From CALLPQ01 sp964421675 (GTDB lineage Bacteria; Pseudomonadota; Alphaproteobacteria; Caulobacterales; Parvularculaceae): a stretch of DNA of 64,000 nucleotides. Within the stretch, counting starts at the first letter, position 1. Each line of letters begins with the position of its first letter. The DNA lies in NCBI GenBank assembly GCA_964421675.1, contig CAYQXV010000001.1:62001-126000 (forward strand), read 5' to 3'. Positions 46,825 through 56,406 of this stretch are shown piece after piece. Under the pieces are notes generated by a model, which did no database searches, was not told the DNA's origin, and saw nothing but the letters and a program-made list of their open reading frames with translations. A program made the translations under genes and the position numbers.

Positions 46825-47895
46825 TTAGCGATCCGCCTTTTGGGCATAGTACCAACCCAGTTGGGCAAGCGATGGAATTTGTGAGCGCATGCCCGCAGCG
46901 GCCTCTGAAGACGCATTGCCGTCCAGACCGCGCTTATAAACACCCTGGATGATCGAACCGAGGCGGAACATATTATAGGCGAGGCAAAAATCCAGCTCAT
47001 CGGCAACACCGTCAAAGCCAGTTCGCTGCCCATATCGCGCCACCATGTCATCGAGACTGGGAATGCCGAGGGCATCGAGATCTTGCCCCGCAAGGCCGCC
47101 GCGCACTTCCGCCGGGAAATGCCAGGCCATCAGAAAATAGGTAAAATCTGCCATTGGGTGGCCGAGCGTTGAAAGCTCCCAGTCGAGAGTCGCCATCACG
47201 GTGGGCTGTGTTGGATGTAGGATCAGATTATCGAGCCGATAATCGCCATGGACAATGCTAAGCCGGTCGCCGCTCGGCACATGGTTTGGCAACCAGTCAA
47301 TGAGTGCATCCATTGCTTCAATCTTATCAGTCTCGCTGTCGCGATATTGCCGGGACCACCGGGCAATTTGCCGGGAAAAATATCCTTCCCGTTTGCCGAA
47401 ATCTCCGAGCCCGACCTCATCGGGATCAATCAAATGCAAATCGGCAATGGTGTCGACCATTGTTTCATAAATCGCAGCGCGCTCGCTTTTCGTGCAATCT
47501 GGCAGGCGCCCATCCCATAAAATGCGACCCTGTACGAAATCCATAACGAAAAAGGCCGTACCAATCACATCAGCATCTTCGCACAGCAGGTAAGTTTTCG
47601 GCACGGGAAATCCTTTGCTCCCGAGCGCTGTCATGATCCGATATTCACGCTCCACCGCATGGGCAGATTTCAAAAGTTTTCCCGGCGGCTTGCGGCGCAA
47701 TACATATTGGCGATCCGGCGTCGTTAAAAGATATGTCGGATTAGATTGGCCGCCTTTAAACTTCTCAACAGTCAAAGGGCCTTTATAGCCATCAATATGG
47801 TCGGTGAGATAAGCTTCCAGCGCCGCTTCATCAAATTTTAGATGGTCTGGTGTTTGTCCGGTTCCGGTAAACACAGTGTCGGCGCTCTCGCTCAT
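46825..47895 (-). CDS. Aminoglycoside-phosphotransferase-fold kinase (ACAD10/11-like phosphotransferase)
   Basis: About 356 residues of the APH-like kinase fold: KGGQSNPTYLL (nucleotide loop), YVLRRKPPGKLL (Lys), RLSIVHGDYRLDNLILH (catalytic HGDxxxxN) and TLDWELSTLGHP (metal-binding Asp). This subgroup is usually linked to acyl-CoA dehydrogenases and may phosphorylate hydroxy-acyl-CoA, as the homologous domain does in mammalian ACAD10/11. Start ATG 47895 follows GGAGAG; an upstream ATG (47925) is less likely. Confidence 0.88.
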   Translation of the reverse strand: MSESADTVFTGTGQTPDHLKFDEAALEAYLTDHIDGYKGPLTVEKFKGGQSNPTYLLTTPDRQYVLRRKPPGKLLKSAHAVEREYRIMTALGSKGFPVPKTYLLCEDADVIGTAFFVMDFVQGRILWDGRLPDCTKSERAAIYETMVDTIADLHLIDPDEVGLGDFGKREGYFSRQIARWSRQYRDSETDKIEAMDALIDWLPNHVPSGDRLSIVHGDYRLDNLILHPTQPTVMATLDWELSTLGHPMADFTYFLMAWHFPAEVRGGLAGQDLDALGIPSLDDMVARYGQRTGFDGVADELDFCLAYNMFRLGSIIQGVYKRGLDGNASSEAAAGMRSQIPSLAQLGWYYAQKADR

Positions 47896-48011
47896 AAGGC
47901 TCTCCATTAGGGCGTTAGAGCGCACTATGCCAATTTTACACCGCGAGGCAAAGCATCCATGTCAGTCACTACGCTCAGCAAAGGACAACAATCGCGCAGC
48001 CATTCGCTGCC

Positions 48012-48605
48012 CTAACGCGGGGCGCGTTTTGCCAAAATGCGCTGCAATGTTCGCCGGTGCATGCCAAGACGGCGCGCGGTTTCAGAAACATTATGTCCGC
48101 ATAGCTCATATACGCGTTGGATATGCTCCCACCGCACGCGGTCCGCAGACATTGGGTTTTCCGGCGGCGGCGGGCGTTCCCCGGGCGGGGCCAGAAGGGC
48201 CTTTTCAATATCATTCGCGTCGGCAGGTTTGGGCAGATAGTCGAGGGCACCGGCCTTAACCGCAGCAACAGCAGTTGCGATGTTTCCGTAGCCGGTGAGA
48301 ATTACCACGCGGCAGTCTTCACGCGTGGCATGAATTTTCTGCACAACCTCAAGCCCGTCGCCATCTTCTAACCGCAGATCAACAACCGCAAAGGCGGGCG
48401 GGTTTGTGTGCGCAATGGCAGCGGCTTCTTTCACGCCGGAGGCGAGATGCGGCGTGAATCCGCGTTTTTCCATCGCCCGTCCTAATCGTTGGCGCAGCGG
48501 TTCATCGTCATCGACAATCAACAGGCTCATATCATCTGGCCTCGCATCGTCCTTGGCATCATCAAGGAAGCGATCGCCGGGATAGGGTTGGTGTCCTTGG
48601 GTCAT
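48012..48605 (-). CDS. actR: Redox response regulator ActR/RegA/PrrA type
   Basis: 197 residues: receiver domain (LLIVDDDEPLRQRLG; phospho-acceptor in AVVDLRLEDGDG; DYLPKPAD), a Pro hinge (PPGERPPPPENPMS) and a Fis-type helix-turn-helix (HNVSETARRLGMHRRTLQRIL). The Pro linker and the C-terminal sequence are hallmarks of RegA/ActR, which controls respiratory and energy genes with the sensor encoded next to it. An internal ATG before SLLIVDD (about 48530) is an alternative start. Confidence 0.95.
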   Translation of the reverse strand: MTQGHQPYPGDRFLDDAKDDARPDDMSLLIVDDDEPLRQRLGRAMEKRGFTPHLASGVKEAAAIAHTNPPAFAVVDLRLEDGDGLEVVQKIHATREDCRVVILTGYGNIATAVAAVKAGALDYLPKPADANDIEKALLAPPGERPPPPENPMSADRVRWEHIQRVYELCGHNVSETARRLGMHRRTLQRILAKRAPR

Positions 48606-48716
48606 GGGAACTTCCTTATCTTCACACCATAATACTCAACAGGCATGTTGGTTAAATGAGGGCAGATGGCCGAAACTTCAATGTGCCGCATTCGCAAATC
48701 CAACTCAGCTACCCAT

Positions 48717-50174
48717 TTATATCCCGGATCGGCCGCCAAACAGGCCTTGTTCAGCAGTGACGCCTTTCCCGAGTTCGGGTCCAAGCTCCGGCAGCGACCA
48801 CACCGCGCTCACAAAAGCCCCTGCTGGTGGGGCACTAAAGCCGCTCTCTAGATTATCAAACTCAATCGTCGCCCCAGTATGTTCCAACAGGGTTTTCGCG
48901 ATGAAAAATCCCAACCCCATCCCCTGATGGCCAGCGGGGTCCAGGCTGATGTTCTTATAGAATCTACGTGTGGTGCTCGCATTTGGATTAATATAGGGCT
49001 CGCCCAGCCGGGCCATAATATCTTGCGAAAAGCCGGGCCCGTCATCGCGGATGGTGACACTCATCTCATCTTCCTCCCAGCGAGCGGTTATCAAAACCTG
49101 GCTGCGGGCATAGCGCACGGCATTTTCGATGAAATTTCGCAAGCCATATATAATTTCCGGCTTTCGCAGCAATGTCGGGGGGGCGCTCAGTTTCGTGTCA
49201 TAGCCAACATCAAAAACAATTTCCGGCCTGCTGGTTTGCGCCAGAAAGGGCGCCGCTGCTTCCTTTAGGAGCGCATCTAGGCGAATATGATCATGGCCAG
49301 CATCACCGGGCTCATCAAGGCGCGACAGGCGGCCAAGAATATCGCGGCACCGCAGCGCCTGTGTCACCAGCAATTGGGCATCGTCGCGCAACAGCGAATG
49401 ATCGGTGGGCACGCCCTCTTTGAGCTCATCGGCCATTTCTTGCGCCGTCAATTGAATGGTGGAAAGGGGCGTACCCAATTCATGGGCCGCCGCTGCTGCA
49501 AGACCCCCGAGCGCCGATAGTCGCTCCTCGCGCGATAGCACCAATTGCGTCGCCGCAAGCGCGCTGCGCATGCGCGCGGATTCAGCAGCAATTCTGTGGG
49601 CATAGCTGCCAAAAAACACCACCGAAAAGGAGAGCGCCGCCCAGACGCCCGCATTATAAACCGCTGGGATAGCGATCCGCTCCCCCGATCTCCACGGCAA
49701 GGGGTGATGGACAAGCGCGAGAACCAAAATTCCAGCGATGGCAACACCGCCAATGATCAATGTTTGGCGGAGTGGCAACACGCTTGCTGCAATTGTGACC
49801 GGGGCGAGAACCAGAACCGCGAACGGGTTTTGCAGCCCGCCGGTGAGAAACAACAAGACACAAAGCTGCGCAATATCAAACGTCGTATAGAGCGCGGTTT
49901 CATCTTCCCCCAAAATTCGCTGCGGTGAGAATTTCAGCTGAGCATAGAGGTTTAGCCAGACACTGCTGGCGATAACCGCCAAGCAAAACCCAAGCGGCAC
50001 CTCAAAGCCAAGGCCAAACTGCACAAGCAAGATCGCCACCGTTTGCCCGGCCGCCGCTAGCCATCGCAAGGTCGTTAAGGTCCTTAATCGGATCGGACCA
50101 CGCAGCCGGTCTGGCAGAAGGGGTTCGGGCATTCGCTGGCGGTTTGACGCTGTCTGAGACGCTTTGACTGTCAT
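48717..50174 (-). CDS. actS: Redox sensor histidine kinase ActS/RegB/PrrB type
   Basis: About 485 residues with six N-terminal membrane helices, the quinone-sensing heptad GGLQNPF, H-box AHELGTPLSTIQ, the redox-active Cys in LRCRDILGRLSRL, N-box LRNFIENAVRYA, and ATP motifs RDDGPGFS and GMGLGFFIAKTLL. Both hallmarks of the RegB family (heptad and Cys) are conserved, so it should respond to the quinone pool. Start ATG 50174 follows GGAG; ATG 50204 is less likely. Divergent from the SCO gene. Confidence 0.95.
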   Translation of the reverse strand: MTVKASQTASNRQRMPEPLLPDRLRGPIRLRTLTTLRWLAAAGQTVAILLVQFGLGFEVPLGFCLAVIASSVWLNLYAQLKFSPQRILGEDETALYTTFDIAQLCVLLFLTGGLQNPFAVLVLAPVTIAASVLPLRQTLIIGGVAIAGILVLALVHHPLPWRSGERIAIPAVYNAGVWAALSFSVVFFGSYAHRIAAESARMRSALAATQLVLSREERLSALGGLAAAAAHELGTPLSTIQLTAQEMADELKEGVPTDHSLLRDDAQLLVTQALRCRDILGRLSRLDEPGDAGHDHIRLDALLKEAAAPFLAQTSRPEIVFDVGYDTKLSAPPTLLRKPEIIYGLRNFIENAVRYARSQVLITARWEEDEMSVTIRDDGPGFSQDIMARLGEPYINPNASTTRRFYKNISLDPAGHQGMGLGFFIAKTLLEHTGATIEFDNLESGFSAPPAGAFVSAVWSLPELGPELGKGVTAEQGLFGGRSGI

Positions 50175-50264
50175 GGTCAGATCTCCATGGTGGACCGAGG
50201 GCATTTCGCCACTGGTGTAACACAGCTTGGTCAGATAGAACCCTTTGCGATAAGGAGCGACACC

Positions 50265-50891
50265 GTGACCACAACAACTGCACCCCTATTGACCCTCAAG
50301 ACCGCCCGCATCGCGATAGCGCTAATGGTCGCAATGGGGCTGACCGCCTGTTTGCCAAAAACACCCAGCCTACCGCCGGGGACCCTTATCGAGCTAACAC
50401 CTGTATTCACTGGAAAATATTCTCTTACCGACGCCAATGGCACGGTCAGGTCCCCTGCCGATTTTACAGGAAAGCTCTCCTTAATCTATTTTGGCTTCAC
50501 AAGCTGTCCGGATGTGTGCCCCACCGCCCTGAATGTGATGGTTGCCGGGCTGAATGAACTCGCAGACGATACCGATCAGATTCAACCGCTATTTATCACC
50601 GTTGACCCGGAGCACGATACGCAAACCGTACTGCACGATTATCTGAGCTTTGATAAGCGTATTTTAGGGCTGACAGGCTCCGTTGCGGCAATCGATCAGG
50701 CAAAGTCAGCGTTCAAAATATATGCAGAGCGCCAAAATCTGCCGGACTCTGCACTCGGCTATACAATGGACCATTCCAGTCTTTTCTATCTGGTAAATCG
50801 GCAAGGCGTCCCGGTCTATGCGATCAAGGACACGATCACCCCGCAGCAGCTGGCCGGGTTTATTCGCTATTATCTCAGGACGTCTTCTTAA
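50265..50891 (+). CDS. SCO1/SenC (PrrC) family lipoprotein
   Basis: About 209 residues, copper- and thiol-redox protein for cytochrome oxidase assembly. GTG start 50265 is chosen because AAGGAG lies 8 bases before it. A signal with lipobox LTAC makes it a lipoprotein. The thioredoxin-like domain carries TSCPDVCPT (CxxxC copper site) and the ligand His in MDHSSLFYL. Divergent from the RegB-type sensor, like prrC/senC next to prrBA in other alphaproteobacteria. Confidence 0.93.
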   Translation: MTTTTAPLLTLKTARIAIALMVAMGLTACLPKTPSLPPGTLIELTPVFTGKYSLTDANGTVRSPADFTGKLSLIYFGFTSCPDVCPTALNVMVAGLNELADDTDQIQPLFITVDPEHDTQTVLHDYLSFDKRILGLTGSVAAIDQAKSAFKIYAERQNLPDSALGYTMDHSSLFYLVNRQGVPVYAIKDTITPQQLAGFIRYYLRTSS

Positions 50892-50916
50892 GAGGATCGC
50901 CTGATAGCTAGGCCCC

Positions 50917-50964
50917 CAAACTTATCGGTTTTGTAACAATAAGTTTGCATTTTCTCGCAAATGC
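50917..50964. repeat. Two adjacent inverted repeats upstream of phaZ
   Basis: CAAACTTAT (50917-50925) and ATAAGTTTG (50939-50947) form a perfect 9-base inverted repeat around 13 bases. Adjoining it, GCATTT (50947-50952) and AAATGC (50959-50964) form a second one. They could be operators for phaZ or a weak terminator of the SCO gene. Confidence 0.5.
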
Positions 50965-51056
50965 GTAATGATAAAGGCTGTTCTCTTGAATTTATGTTGC
51001 GCTGCAGCATATATGATGGCGGGCGGGCGTTTAGTAACCGGAGTAATCCCTATCTA

Positions 51057-52319
51057 ATGTTGTATTCTGCTTATGAGTTAGGCGTGTCTGCATTCTCTCC
51101 AGCAAGGATAGCCGCTGGCTTTGGGGCCCGGATGTGGCGCTCTCCTTTAAACCCAATGGCAGAGTCATGGTTTGGACGATCGACGGCTGCGGCACTCGAT
51201 CTGTTTGAAAACGCCATGCGGCGTTATCCAAAGCCTGAATGGGGCTTTGACTCCATTTCTATCAATTCAGTTGATGTGCCGGTCGAGATTGAAGTCGCCA
51301 AAAGACGCGATTTTTGCACATTACTCCACTTCAAACGCGACCCCGCAGCGCTGAAAAAGGCGCGCGGAGCCTCGATAAGCAAAAAGCCCGATCCCGTGGT
51401 GATGATTGTTGCGCCCCTGTCGGGGCACTACGCAACCTTGCTGCGCGGTACCGTATTGGCAATGTTGCAAGAGCATGATGTGTACATCACAGATTGGGCT
51501 GATGCGCGCGACATTCCGGTACATGCAGGCCGTTTTGATCTCAATAGTTACATTGATTATCTGATTGATTTTATTCGCGAGCTGGCGCCCCTGTCGCCCG
51601 GTGGCCGCGCGCACACCATGGCGGTGTGCCAGCCAGGCCCCGCCCTATTATCGGCAGCGGCCATCATGGCAGAAGATAAAGATCCCGCCCGGCCTGCATC
51701 AATGACAATTATGGGCAGCCCGATTGATACACGGCGCTCACCAACCGCGCCGAACATTCTTTCTGGTGAACGGTCCTATGAATGGTTCGAAAGCAATATG
51801 ATCTCCACGGTGCCGGCCCCCTATCCCGGTGTCATGCGAAGAGTATATCCTGGGTTTATTCAGCTTTATTCTTTTGTATCGATGAATTCAGATCGTCACC
51901 TCAATGCCCATTATGACTATTTCCAGCATCTGGTTGAAGGCGATGGCGACAGCGCCGACAAACACCGGACATTCTATGATGAATATTTAGCGGTGCTTGA
52001 CCTGACCGAAGAATTTTATCTGCAAACCATTCGCGATGTTTTTCAGGAGCATTCTCTGCCAGACGGGAAATTCATGCATAATGGCAGGTTGGTCGACCCG
52101 TCGGCCATTACCGATATTGCCCTGATGACGGTCGAGGGCGAAAAAGACGACATTTCCGGGATCGGACAAACACAAGCGGCGCACGACCTGTGCACCAACA
52201 TACCCGCAAAAAAGAAAATCGATTATATCCAGCCCGGCGTTGGCCATTATGGCGTGTTTAACGGCTCGCGCTGGCGCAGCGAAATCCAGCCAAGAGTGCG
52301 TGACTTTATCCGCTCATGA
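51057..52319 (+). CDS. phaZ: Intracellular polyhydroxyalkanoate depolymerase
   Basis: Breaks down stored poly-3-hydroxybutyrate granules. About 420 residues from ATG 51057 (LYSAYELGVSAFSPARI), matching the usual PhaZ N-terminus; an earlier in-frame ATG (50961) overlaps the inverted repeats and is unlikely. The alpha/beta-hydrolase core has MAVCQPGPALLS, with the catalytic Cys in the lipase-box-like CQPG, and a late His in PGVGHYGVF. Intracellular type, no signal peptide. Confidence 0.92.
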   Translation: MLYSAYELGVSAFSPARIAAGFGARMWRSPLNPMAESWFGRSTAAALDLFENAMRRYPKPEWGFDSISINSVDVPVEIEVAKRRDFCTLLHFKRDPAALKKARGASISKKPDPVVMIVAPLSGHYATLLRGTVLAMLQEHDVYITDWADARDIPVHAGRFDLNSYIDYLIDFIRELAPLSPGGRAHTMAVCQPGPALLSAAAIMAEDKDPARPASMTIMGSPIDTRRSPTAPNILSGERSYEWFESNMISTVPAPYPGVMRRVYPGFIQLYSFVSMNSDRHLNAHYDYFQHLVEGDGDSADKHRTFYDEYLAVLDLTEEFYLQTIRDVFQEHSLPDGKFMHNGRLVDPSAITDIALMTVEGEKDDISGIGQTQAAHDLCTNIPAKKKIDYIQPGVGHYGVFNGSRWRSEIQPRVRDFIRS

Positions 52320-52424
52320 GGCAATGCAGGTCGCCTCAAAATGCCCGAAAAGTAACGACAGCACGTCGCGGTGCCCGTTCTGGCACTTTGCAATTTTCCT
52401 TCTGTTCGGTTACGACCCTGTCCC

Positions 52425-53867
52425 ATGGTTAAACTAGACATATCGCAAGGCCAGACGCGACCAAAAGCGCCCCGGCCAGCCTCTGACACACGATCAGAGA
52501 TTGACGACACAGCGGCGCGCTCTGTGTTTGTTAAAACCTATGGCTGTCAGATGAATGTCTATGATTCAGAGCGCATGACTGGCCTGTTAAAGCCGCTCGG
52601 CTACAAAACCGTTGCTGCGCCCGATGACGCCGATCTCATTATTTTGAATACCTGCCACATTCGGGAAAAAGCGGCAGAAAAAGTATATTCAGAACTGGGA
52701 CGATTAAAAAAACTCAAAACCAAGCGCGACATGAAGATTGCTGTTGCAGGCTGTGTGGCCCAAGCGGAAGGCGCGGAAATTCGCGCACGCGCGCCGCAGG
52801 TTGATTTGGTCTTCGGCCCTCAAGCCTATCACCGTCTTCCCGAAATGCTCGCAAAAGCTGCGCGCCAACATGGTGAAATTCTTGAGACTGATTTTGATGT
52901 CGAAGAAAAGTTTGATGCGCTGGCCCATGACAGAATTGCCGAAGGCGTTACCGCTTTTGTCACCATTCAAGAAGGTTGCGATAAGTTCTGCACATTTTGT
53001 GTTGTCCCTTATACGCGCGGCGCAGAAGTTTCACGCACCGTTGATACGATTACCGCTGAGGTGCGCGCGCTCGCAAGCCAAGGGGTGCGCGAGATAACGC
53101 TCCTTGGACAGAATGTTAATGCATGGCACAGCCCGCCGCCCGCTGGCATGGGGGATGACGGTTGGGGATTGGGAGCATTGTGCCGCCATCTTGCGAAGAT
53201 CGATGGCATTGAACGCATTCGTTTTACAACATCGCATCCACGCGACATGGACGACGACCTTATTGACGCGCTCGCCAATGAGCCAAAATTAATGCCTTAT
53301 CTTCATCTCCCCGTACAAGCGGGCTCAGATGGCGTGTTGAAAGCGATGAACCGCGGACATACCGGTGAGCATTATATTGGCTTGATCGACCGCATTCGAA
53401 GCGCACGCCCTGACATTGCCCTGTCCGGGGATTTCATCGTCGGGTTCCCCGGTGAAACCGCGGCAGACTTTGAAGAAACGCTAAAGCTCGTTGAGCAAAT
53501 AACCTATGCATCGGCATATTCATTTAAATATTCGCGCCGCCCAGGCACACCGGGTGCGGCAATGCCGGGACAAGTTAGCGAGCCCGAAAAAGATGAGCGC
53601 CTTGCACGGCTTCAAGCCCTGTTAGAAAGTCAAAAACAGACGTTCAACACTGCACAAATTGGTAAGACACTGCCTATTCTTTTTGAAAAAACAGGCCGCC
53701 ACCAAGGCCAGCTAATAGGCCGATCACCATATTTGCAAAGTGTTCATGTAAATGTGCCATCATCTTACATTGGCAAAATTTCTCCGGTTAAGATTACAGG
53801 CAAAACACCCAACGCTCTGGCCGGGGAATTAGTAATTCAACCATCTGGCAATTCGGCCGGAACCTGA
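52425..53867 (+). CDS. miaB: tRNA-2-methylthio-N6-dimethylallyladenosine synthase MiaB
   Basis: Radical-SAM methylthiotransferase acting on A37 of tRNA. About 480 residues: MTTase domain with YGCQMNVYDSER, NTCHIREKA and AGCVAQAEG (three Cys of the auxiliary cluster), radical-SAM CDKFCTFCVVPYTRG, and a C-terminal TRAM domain. The N-terminal start is uncertain; ATG 52425 is used. It begins the conserved miaB-phoH-ybeY-corC-lnt block. Confidence 0.97.
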   Translation: MVKLDISQGQTRPKAPRPASDTRSEIDDTAARSVFVKTYGCQMNVYDSERMTGLLKPLGYKTVAAPDDADLIILNTCHIREKAAEKVYSELGRLKKLKTKRDMKIAVAGCVAQAEGAEIRARAPQVDLVFGPQAYHRLPEMLAKAARQHGEILETDFDVEEKFDALAHDRIAEGVTAFVTIQEGCDKFCTFCVVPYTRGAEVSRTVDTITAEVRALASQGVREITLLGQNVNAWHSPPPAGMGDDGWGLGALCRHLAKIDGIERIRFTTSHPRDMDDDLIDALANEPKLMPYLHLPVQAGSDGVLKAMNRGHTGEHYIGLIDRIRSARPDIALSGDFIVGFPGETAADFEETLKLVEQITYASAYSFKYSRRPGTPGAAMPGQVSEPEKDERLARLQALLESQKQTFNTAQIGKTLPILFEKTGRHQGQLIGRSPYLQSVHVNVPSSYIGKISPVKITGKTPNALAGELVIQPSGNSAGT

Positions 53868-53885
53868 AAGACAAACGAGGGACAG

Positions 53886-54929
53886 TTGAACTCATCGTTC
53901 AGCACAAAGCGCAAAACAAAATCCAAAGGGACCGGTGCGGTAAAAAAAGCTGGCACAACCGACCATATAGATTTTGACAATAATGATTTGGTCAAGGACC
54001 TTGCCGGGGCCCATGACGCCAATCTTGCGCTAATAGAAAAAACATTCAAAGTACGGATTGATCCGCGCGGAAACAGATTTGCTATTTCCGGGCCCAAGAG
54101 CAGCCGTGCAAGCGCCGCAAAAGCACTTACTGTTCTTTATGAGCAATTGGTCGCCGGCGTACCAATCGCAACAGGCGATGTAAGGGCAGCCACAAGAGCG
54201 GCGCAGCCAGACAGCATCCTTGCGCGCGAGAACGCCAATATCACCATCAAAACACCAAAACGCCTGATCATGGCGCGCACAGAAAACCAAGCGCGATATC
54301 TTGAAATGCTATCGACCCACGATCTTGTTTTTGGCACCGGTCCTGCGGGTACTGGCAAAACATATCTGGCGGTTGCAAATGCTGTGCATCAACTTTTGTC
54401 CGGGCAAGTGGAGCGCGTGATTTTGACGAGACCGGCTTTAGAGGCCGGAGAGCGCATTGGCTTTTTGCCCGGAGACATGAAAGAAAAAGTCGATCCCTAT
54501 CTGCGCCCCCTTTACGATGCGTTGCATGATATGATGGATACAGACTTTGTTGAACGCAGGCTGGCCGCTGGCGATATTGAGATTGCCCCGCTCGGATTTA
54601 TGCGCGGGCGCACCTTGGCACGGGCCGCGGTCATTCTTGATGAAGGGCAAAACGCAACTGCGACGCAAATGAAAATGTTCCTGACGCGGTTGGGTGAAGG
54701 CGCTCAAATGGTTGTCACGGGCGATCCGGGTCAAAGCGATCTGCCCGCTCATGAGCGCTCCGGTCTTATGGATGCACTTGAGATTTTGAACTCGGTAAAA
54801 GGTGTCGCACACACGAAATTTATCGCGAAAGATGTCGTGCGCCATCCTCTGGTCTCGCGGATTATCAAAGCCTATGACCGCCGCGATCAACGCCAAAAAC
54901 CGCCAGCCGCTGGCACCGCCAAACAATGA
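53886..54929 (+). CDS. PhoH-like ATPase (PhoL/YbeZ type)
   Basis: 347 residues: a KH-like N-terminal half (FKVRIDPRGNRFAISGP), Walker A GTGPAGTGKTYLA (about residues 155-167) and Walker B AAVILDEGQNAT. The homologous YbeZ is linked to ribosome and rRNA maturation with YbeY, its downstream neighbour. TTG start at 53886 follows GAGGG. Its stop overlaps the ybeY start by 4 bases. Confidence 0.94.
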   Translation: MNSSFSTKRKTKSKGTGAVKKAGTTDHIDFDNNDLVKDLAGAHDANLALIEKTFKVRIDPRGNRFAISGPKSSRASAAKALTVLYEQLVAGVPIATGDVRAATRAAQPDSILARENANITIKTPKRLIMARTENQARYLEMLSTHDLVFGTGPAGTGKTYLAVANAVHQLLSGQVERVILTRPALEAGERIGFLPGDMKEKVDPYLRPLYDALHDMMDTDFVERRLAAGDIEIAPLGFMRGRTLARAAVILDEGQNATATQMKMFLTRLGEGAQMVVTGDPGQSDLPAHERSGLMDALEILNSVKGVAHTKFIAKDVVRHPLVSRIIKAYDRRDQRQKPPAAGTAKQ

Positions 54930-55396
54930 ACGAGACTGCGCTTAATCCAGACATTGTAATTACCGTTGAACGCTGGAATGAAGCATGTCCTGATCTCGCC
55001 GCGCTGGTTGCGCGCTGTAGTCAAGCGGTGGCCAAGCGCGAAGCTGTTCAGGGAGATGTATGTTTCCTGTTTACCGATGATGCTTATATGCAGCAGTTAA
55101 ATCGCGATTTTCGCGGCAAGGACAAACCGACAAATGTACTTTCATTTCCAGGGCCCCCAGATGACGCGCAATTAGGCGATATTGCGCTTGGGTTGGAGAC
55201 CTGCGACACTGAATCAACGAATACTGGGATCTCGATGCAAGATCATACCGCACATCTTCTTGTTCATGGCCTTTTACATCTAATCGGGTATGATCATATG
55301 GATGATTCAGATGCCAGTATAATGGAGACGCGGGAGAGCGAAATTCTGGCTTCCCTAGGCATTGCCGATCCCTATCACGACGAGGAGATATCCTAA
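54926..55396 (+). CDS. ybeY: Endoribonuclease YbeY (16S rRNA maturation)
   Basis: 156 residues with the zinc-binding motif HGLLHLIGYDH (H-x3-H-x5-H, near residues 115-125), RDFRGKDKPTNVLSFP and the C-terminal MESRE-like METRESEIL. Acts in 16S rRNA 3'-end maturation and ribosome quality control. It overlaps phoH by 4 bases and the CorC gene by 1 base. Confidence 0.97.
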   Translation: MNETALNPDIVITVERWNEACPDLAALVARCSQAVAKREAVQGDVCFLFTDDAYMQQLNRDFRGKDKPTNVLSFPGPPDDAQLGDIALGLETCDTESTNTGISMQDHTAHLLVHGLLHLIGYDHMDDSDASIMETRESEILASLGIADPYHDEEIS

Positions 55397-56406
55397 TGGC
55401 CGAAAGCGGCCCGATTACCGACGCAAAAGCGCTTCCCACTAAATCAGATCAGACCGATAGCGTTTCTGATCATACCGCCGCACCCGCAAAGAATGGACAT
55501 GCAGGCGATGAGATTGCGAAGAATGGGATTATCGCCAGAATTTTCTCCCGTGTTGGCAATGGAGCTGCATCCCAGACGCCAGAAAACCCGCAATCAGAAG
55601 CACGCGCGCACGCTCCGAGAGCCCGGCGAGAAATGATTGAGCGCGTCATGGCGTTTGACGGAAAGCGGGTTTTTGATGTGATGCTCCCGCGCGCCGATAT
55701 TGCGGCTGTGGATATGACCACCAGCCTGCCTGAATTAATCCAGATTTTTTCAGAAGCGGGCCATTCGCGCATGCCGGTCTATCGCGGGGATCTCGATGAT
55801 CCCGTAGGCATGGTTCATATTAAAGATCTGATTGGATCGATCGCAAAGAATGGATCTTCAGCAAAAAACAACAACCAACATCCATCGTTAAAGGAATTGG
55901 TTCGCAAGGTGCTCTATGTGCCGCCCTCTATGCGAGTGGTTGATCTGTTCTTACGCATGCAAGCCTCGCGCATCCATATGGCCCTCGTTATCGATGAATA
56001 TGGCGGCACTGATGGGCTAGTCACTATTGAAGACCTTATCGAAGAAATTGTCGGCGAAATTAATGACGAGCATGATGAGGTTGATGGTCCGATGATTAAG
56101 GAGCGCCGTGTTGGGGGCTGGGAAGCGGATGCACGTACCGACCTCGAAGAACTCACCGCGACAATCGGCATTAATTTAACCGATGTTGAAGATGATGTAG
56201 ACACGTTGGGCGGCTTACTCGTCACGCTTGCGGGACGGGTTCCCCTACGCGGCGAAGTGATTACACACGCCTCTGGCCTAGAATTCGAAATCGCTGAGGG
56301 GGATGCGCGAAGAGTCAGAAAAGTACGCATACGCCCCATCAGCGCAAGCGATCTAACAAAATCGACTGGATCGGGCACGCGTGTGTCAGCAAACGCAGCC
56401 GAATAA
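55396..56406 (+). CDS. CorC/HlyC-type CBS-domain protein
   Basis: 336 residues: a polar N-terminus, two CBS domains (VMLPRADIAAVDMTTSLPEL; YVPPSMRVVDLFLRMQAS, with DEYGGTDGLVTIEDLIEEI) and a CorC_HlyC domain (about 240-320, LGGLLVTLAGRVPLRGE). No membrane segment. The CorC family is implicated in Mg/Co ion efflux, usually as a cofactor. Between ybeY and lnt in the conserved order. Confidence 0.93.
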   Translation: MAESGPITDAKALPTKSDQTDSVSDHTAAPAKNGHAGDEIAKNGIIARIFSRVGNGAASQTPENPQSEARAHAPRARREMIERVMAFDGKRVFDVMLPRADIAAVDMTTSLPELIQIFSEAGHSRMPVYRGDLDDPVGMVHIKDLIGSIAKNGSSAKNNNQHPSLKELVRKVLYVPPSMRVVDLFLRMQASRIHMALVIDEYGGTDGLVTIEDLIEEIVGEINDEHDEVDGPMIKERRVGGWEADARTDLEELTATIGINLTDVEDDVDTLGGLLVTLAGRVPLRGEVITHASGLEFEIAEGDARRVRKVRIRPISASDLTKSTGSGTRVSANAAE

